Source: an uncultured Granulosicoccus sp. (GTDB lineage: Bacteria > Pseudomonadota > Gammaproteobacteria > Granulosicoccales > Granulosicoccaceae). Taken from it: 64,000 nt of DNA. Location of the stretch: positions 248,001-312,000 of the forward strand of contig CANLNQ010000001.1 of the NCBI GenBank assembly GCA_947492525.1, given 5' to 3'. Position 1 is the stretch's first letter. Every line of letters starts with the position of its first letter. The position numbers and the translations under genes are program-made. Shown here piece by piece: positions 59,973 to 64,000 of this stretch. The notes under the pieces are model-generated. The model was not told where the DNA came from. It saw nothing but the letters and a program-made list of their open reading frames with translations, and searched no databases.

Positions 59973-60541
59973 TGTCGAACCTCGGGATTTCCGACAAAAC
60001 CCGACACGGTGTAGACGTAGTTCTCGGCGTCCTTGTCGCGCCGTACCTCGACGTCGACACGGCGCAGATCATCGTCCGAGACCCTCTGTGTACGGATGCG
60101 GACGTACCAGCGAAAATCACCGAGCATCGTCTCCGTATTGGTCGTACCCACATCAGGCCAGTCTGGCAGCACCTGCAGCTCGGTCAGCTCGTTGCTGGCC
60201 ACCCAGCGGCCGAACTCACGCTCCCGCAGGTAATCGGCTCGCCAGGCACTGGAACCGGCCGATGACACCAGGGCGGACACACCCACGGCAATGATGGTCA
60301 TGGCCACGAGCACTTCAATCAGCGTGAAACCACGGGTGACAGCGCGGCTGCAAGCGCGGCTGCAAGCGCGGCTGCAAGCGTGATTGCCAGTGCCGCTGCG
60401 ACTGCCAATGCTGGCGCCGCAGCGGATACCTGCACGCATGGGGTTACCGTAACGGCTTCGGCCGGCAGGGCCACCGCGCAAGGCGGAGCCCAGCGCTGCG
60501 CTCGAGGCTGCCCGTCGCCATGAGTATCTACTGACTGTCAC
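59969..60541 (-). CDS. gspI: Type II secretion minor pseudopilin GspI with repeat-expanded leader
   Basis: A 190-residue frame whose pseudopilin part starts at RG-FTLIEVLVAMTIIAVG (cleavage after Gly71). The preceding leader of up to 70 residues includes a thrice-repeated Ala-Cys-Ser-Arg unit coded by a 12-bp tandem repeat. Normal leaders have about 6-15 residues. No ATG or GTG lies between the repeat and the cleavage site, so some repeat must be translated; ATG at residue 35 gives a 36-residue leader. Confidence 0.88.
   Translation of the reverse strand: MTVSRYSWRRAASSAALGSALRGGPAGRSRYGNPMRAGIRCGASIGSRSGTGNHACSRACSRACSRAVTRGFTLIEVLVAMTIIAVGVSALVSSAGSSAWRADYLREREFGRWVASNELTELQVLPDWPDVGTTNTETMLGDFRWYVRIRTQRVSDDDLRRVDVEVRRDKDAENYVYTVSGFVGNPEVRQ
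60341..60376 (-). repeat. 12-bp tandem repeat in the gspI leader, three copies
   Basis: Three perfect copies of AGCGCGGCTGCA on the plus strand (60341-60352, 60353-60364, 60365-60376). On the coding strand they give Cys-Ser-Arg-Ala repeats just before the prepilin cleavage site. Confidence 0.93.
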
Positions 60542-61116
60542 GAGCCTTCCAATTGCTCCACAACCACAGGCAGGATTTCCCCGGTCGCCACTTCGTATCG
60601 GTAGTCACCATCAAGGTCACTGATGAGAATGCGGAAATCGGGAATGATCTCACCGTTGGACAGGAAAATGACATGAGGTTTCATCGGGTCCTCTTCGGTG
60701 GCTTCGGCAAGCTCGGTCACCAGGTCTTCCAGCACGATCGGTACACCCGAGATATCCACCTGAAATTCCACGGGCACATCCTCCGCCCTGAAACGCAGCT
60801 GCCCATCCTCGAACAGCTCCCATGTCGAGTCACCCTCCTCATTCTCGACCAGGATGTAGAATTCATACGACTCGGGATGGAAACGAATGCCGAATTGCTG
60901 GCGAGAGTACACCGCCTGATCGGCGGCCAGGTCCATCAACAGACCGGTTCGCTGAGCCGTCGCGCGCACGCTCTTGCCAACGTTCCTGAAGTCGATATTG
61001 ATCACGACCGCGCCCACCAGAATGGAGATGATGGTCACCGTGACCAACAGCTCTATCAGGGTAAAGCCTCGCGCCTGTCGCACGAACGGGTGCGATCGTG
61101 CCGTACCGGACATCAC
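60538..61116 (-). CDS. gspH: Type II secretion minor pseudopilin GspH
   Basis: A 192-residue minor pseudopilin: leader of about 17 residues, cleavage before FTLIELLVTVTIISILVG. Tip-domain features include QTGLL-like helix ATAQRTGLLMDLAADQAVYS and QFGIRFHPESYEFY. It starts at GTG 61116 or ATG 61113, directly after the gspG stop. Confidence 0.92.
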   Translation of the reverse strand: MMSGTARSHPFVRQARGFTLIELLVTVTIISILVGAVVINIDFRNVGKSVRATAQRTGLLMDLAADQAVYSRQQFGIRFHPESYEFYILVENEEGDSTWELFEDGQLRFRAEDVPVEFQVDISGVPIVLEDLVTELAEATEEDPMKPHVIFLSNGEIIPDFRILISDLDGDYRYEVATGEILPVVVEQLEGS

Positions 61117-61614
61117 TCAGTCAGCGTCGAGATTGCTGATATCGGCATCGAAACCTTCACCGCCTTCGACGCCATCATTGCCCAGAGAGATGATTTCGAA
61201 ATCGCCATCTTCACTCTGATACAGATAATCTCGGCCCCAAGGATCCTTGGACAATTTCTTCACATAACCCCGACCGTTCCAGTTGGCAGGCTCCGGATCA
61301 CCGGTAGGTTTGGTGACCAGCGCTTCAAGACCCTGCTCGGTTGACGGATAGTTGAAGTTATCCAGTTTGTACAGTTCCAGCGCCGAGGAATAGGAGGCAA
61401 TGTCGTTCTTGGCTCGCACCACTCGCGCCTCATTGGGTCGATCCATGATCAACGGCACGACAGTTGCGCCCAGAATGGCAATGATTGCCACAACAACCAT
61501 GATTTCGATGAGGGTGAAACCGCGCTGCGCTGAACGTTTTCCAGCAGGCCTTACCGCCGACGGCTGTGCCGTCATGGCCGGTGCAACCTGTACTTGTTGT
61601 ATCTGTTTGTCCAT
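61117..61614 (-). CDS. gspG: Type II secretion major pseudopilin GspG
   Basis: A 165-residue major pseudopilin from ATG 61614: leader of 32 residues, cleavage before FTLIEIMVVVAIIAILGA. The GspG calcium-site and core motifs NFNYPSTEQGLEALV and KDPWGRDYLYQSEDGDFEI are intact. It is the first gene of the block that runs to gspN. C, D, E and F are not here, so the secreton is encoded at two or more loci. Confidence 0.95.
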   Translation of the reverse strand: MDKQIQQVQVAPAMTAQPSAVRPAGKRSAQRGFTLIEIMVVVAIIAILGATVVPLIMDRPNEARVVRAKNDIASYSSALELYKLDNFNYPSTEQGLEALVTKPTGDPEPANWNGRGYVKKLSKDPWGRDYLYQSEDGDFEIISLGNDGVEGGEGFDADISNLDAD

Positions 61615-61698
61615 CAGGACTACTTCTCCCGTATTCTCAAAGGGTTGATGTTTCTTGCCGTGAGGATAGCATCGCCAATAAGACTCGATGCCCGCATA

Positions 61699-62321
61699 AT
61701 GATTCAATCTTCAGAGTTCCTGATTCGCTCATCCGCTCATCGGCTGGCTCTATGCATCGGCCTGTTGTGTATTGCCCTGCAATACGCGGGCCTTGCAGAC
61801 TCCCTGAGATTCGATCGAGAGTCTATAGATTCCGGTCACTGGTGGTTATTGCTTACCGGTAATTTCGTCCACCTGGGTTCCAGCCACCTGTGGATGAACA
61901 TGGCGGGGCTGGCGTTGGTTGTCGCCCTTGTCTGGCAGCACTTCTCGGCCCTACAGTGGTTGCTGCTGACGCTTTTCTCAAGCCTTGTCGTAGGAGTTTG
62001 CCTGTGGCTGTTCAATCCGGAAATACAGGGTTACGTCGGATTCTCCGGTACCTTGCATGGCCTGATCATCGCCGGGGTGCTGGCAGACTTGCGTATCTAC
62101 CCGAAATCTGCCGGCATCCTGCTGATTCTCGTGGTGGGCAAGCTGGCCTGGGAGCAGGTCGGAGGCGCACTGCCTGGTAGCGAATCGGTTGCCGGCGGCC
62201 TTGTGGTCGTGGATGCTCATCTGTACGGCGCCATCGGGGGCGGCGTGCTCGGCATTCTGTTGATCGCCCTCGGTCGGTGGCAGAACAGTCACCGTGACAC
62301 CGCTCCGGATTCGGAGACACC

Positions 62322-62325
<4 letters not shown>
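61699..62325 (+). CDS. rrtA: Rhombosortase (GlyGly-CTERM processing rhomboid protease)
   Basis: A 208-residue rhomboid-type intramembrane serine protease with six predicted TM helices. Key sites: GNFVHLGSSHLWMNMAG, the catalytic Ser in YVGFSGTLHG and the catalytic His in VVDAHLYGAIGGG. The LHG after the Ser and the DAHL form are typical of rhombosortase, which cleaves GlyGly-CTERM tails of proteins exported by type II secretion. It diverges from gspG, which supports that role. No GlyGly-CTERM substrate was found in the window. Confidence 0.85.
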
Positions 62326-62909
<584 letters not shown>

Positions 62910-63050
62910 CGTCTTCGCGCCAGCGCGGCGCTGCAGGACAGCGTGTCTTCCGGTCCAGCTGACGCCGTCTCCGCGCCAGCGCTGCTCTGCAGGACAGCGT
63001 GTTTTCCGGTCCTTCCAGCTGACGACGTCTCCGCGCTAGCGTGGCTCTGC
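62910..63050. repeat. 56-60 bp tandem repeat, about 2.4 copies
   Basis: Units start at 62910, 62966 and 63026 with CGTCTTCGCG/CGTCTCCGCG and share CTGCAGGACAGCGTGT and TTCCGGTCC. The second is four bases longer. The third, partial unit covers the stop codon and last codons of the EamA gene on the minus strand. Confidence 0.85.
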
Positions 63051-63971
63051 GGCAACAGACGCCGGCGAACGAGTCTTGCCGGAATTCGCGCCCAGACGCG
63101 AAACGCCCACACCAATCAGGATGATCAGCAGTGCCAGATACGCATTGGCCGGCAATTGCTCTCCCAGCAACAACACGCCCGCCAACATGCCGAACACCGG
63201 CACCATGAAATTGATCAGACTGAGAAACGAGGCCCCTTGTCGGGTAATGATGATCAGGATCATGACGGTCGCCAGAACCGTGGGGCCGATTGCCAAAGCT
63301 ACTAGGGAACTCAAGGACTGCCACGAAGGCTGCAACACCCAGGGGGTGTCCAGTAACAGGGCAAATGGCAACAACATCAAAGTGGATGTAAACATCAGAG
63401 CGGTCATGGCAGACCATCGCGGCAGATGAGTCAGGCGCCGCGTCAGCAAGGCGTTGATGGCATAGGACACCGCACTGATCAGGATGGCCCCCTGCCTGAA
63501 CAATTCATCTCCCAGGGCATCCAGAGCCGACATTCCCATCAGCACCACCACACCGGCCAGGCCAAACAGGACACCGACCAGCTTCCAGCGTGTCAGTTTT
63601 TCATCGTGGGTGAAGACATGGGCCATCAGTATCGTGACCAGTGGCATGACCGCCATGAATATGGAGGTCAAACCCGCCTCGACACTCACCTGCCCCCAGC
63701 TGATCAGACTGAAGGGCAAGGCATTGCCGAAAAACCCGGCGGCCGTGATGGGAATCCAGATTCGCCCCGGTGCCGGCATGCGCTGCCCGAACAGGCGCAT
63801 CAGTGGATACAGCATCACGAACCCCAGCACCAGTCTGCCGGCGGCAATGCTCAGCGGCGGAATATCCAGCACGGCCACACGCGTCAAGGTGAAACTGAAA
63901 CCGAACATCATCGCCAGAGAGATCAGCAACAGATAATCTCTCCAGCCTGGAGCACCTCTTACGGGGGTCAT
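63036..63971 (-). CDS. EamA/DMT-family transporter (second)
   Basis: A 311-residue protein with about ten TM helices in two EamA halves: FGFSFTLTRVAVLDIPPLSI and SWGQVSVEAGLTSIFMAVMP in the first, FMVPVFGMLAGVLLLGEQLP in the second. The final residues SVAAEPR fall inside the third copy of the 56-60 bp repeat, so the C-terminus may have been rewritten by repeat spread. Substrate unknown. Confidence 0.9.
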   Translation of the reverse strand: MTPVRGAPGWRDYLLLISLAMMFGFSFTLTRVAVLDIPPLSIAAGRLVLGFVMLYPLMRLFGQRMPAPGRIWIPITAAGFFGNALPFSLISWGQVSVEAGLTSIFMAVMPLVTILMAHVFTHDEKLTRWKLVGVLFGLAGVVVLMGMSALDALGDELFRQGAILISAVSYAINALLTRRLTHLPRWSAMTALMFTSTLMLLPFALLLDTPWVLQPSWQSLSSLVALAIGPTVLATVMILIIITRQGASFLSLINFMVPVFGMLAGVLLLGEQLPANAYLALLIILIGVGVSRLGANSGKTRSPASVAAEPR

Positions 63972-64000
63972 GCCAGGTGCCTCATGTAGCCTCGTTCACC

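Overview
The window reads as one contiguous piece of a GC-rich Gammaproteobacterial chromosome. No phage, insertion sequence, CRISPR array or RNA gene was recognised. Support for this placement: a gspG-N type II secretion block next to a rhombosortase, coaBC-dut-algC-argB in tight order, OmpA-type envelope proteins, an MCP, TRAP-transporter genes and many 4-base ATGA/GTGA gene overlaps. A free-living marine gammaproteobacterium (Granulosicoccus-like) would fit, but that is inference.

Region 1 (1-12.5 kb) is a nitrogen-compound uptake and breakdown region. A BMP/nucleoside-type ABC transporter (two permeases and a double ATPase) is interleaved with a formamidase-like amidase and two isochorismatase-fold amidohydrolases, followed by a small cupin. 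Next come a peptide-type ABC transporter (Tat-exported binding protein, two permeases, fused double ATPase) and a flavin amine oxidase. The first ATPase carries two runs of hexanucleotide repeats between its halves. Region 2 (12.8-27.7 kb) holds an exported metallophosphoesterase with a duplicated 63-residue module, a CotH-kinase surface protein, a 4CL-type acyl-CoA ligase, an orphan TAXI binding protein, a PfkB kinase, a decayed TRAP operon whose three genes have all lost their middles, a DapA-like lyase, a peroxiredoxin, a CobT-like VWA protein, a dynamin-like GTPase and ComF.

Region 3 (28-39 kb) concerns the cell envelope: two tandem OmpA-domain proteins, a beta-helix lipoprotein, a second lipoprotein, a BtuF-like protein, and an unfamiliar three-gene operon (OmpA-like lipoprotein, secretin N0/N1-only protein, single-pass HR-domain-like protein). 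A zinc peptidase, a Tat-exported nicotinamidase, and a JmjC-like cupin with a CelD-like acetyltransferase follow. Region 4 (39.8-56 kb) is mostly housekeeping (radC, coaBC, dut, algC, argB, xthA, cysQ). It also holds a periplasmic binding protein paired with a very large chemoreceptor, a beta-lactamase-fold hydrolase, two small envelope or unknown genes, and a DUF6232-like gene that follows an in-frame TGA with no usual start codon.

Region 5 (55.7-64 kb) is the type II secretion operon gspG-H-I-J-K-L-M-N on the minus strand (C, D, E and F absent), a divergent rhombosortase, an ElaA-type acetyltransferase split by a Pro-Ser/Pro-Thr hexamer repeat, a 56-60 bp tandem repeat and an EamA transporter. 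A recurrent oddity across the window is the presence of in-frame short tandem repeats inside linkers or leaders of otherwise ordinary genes.
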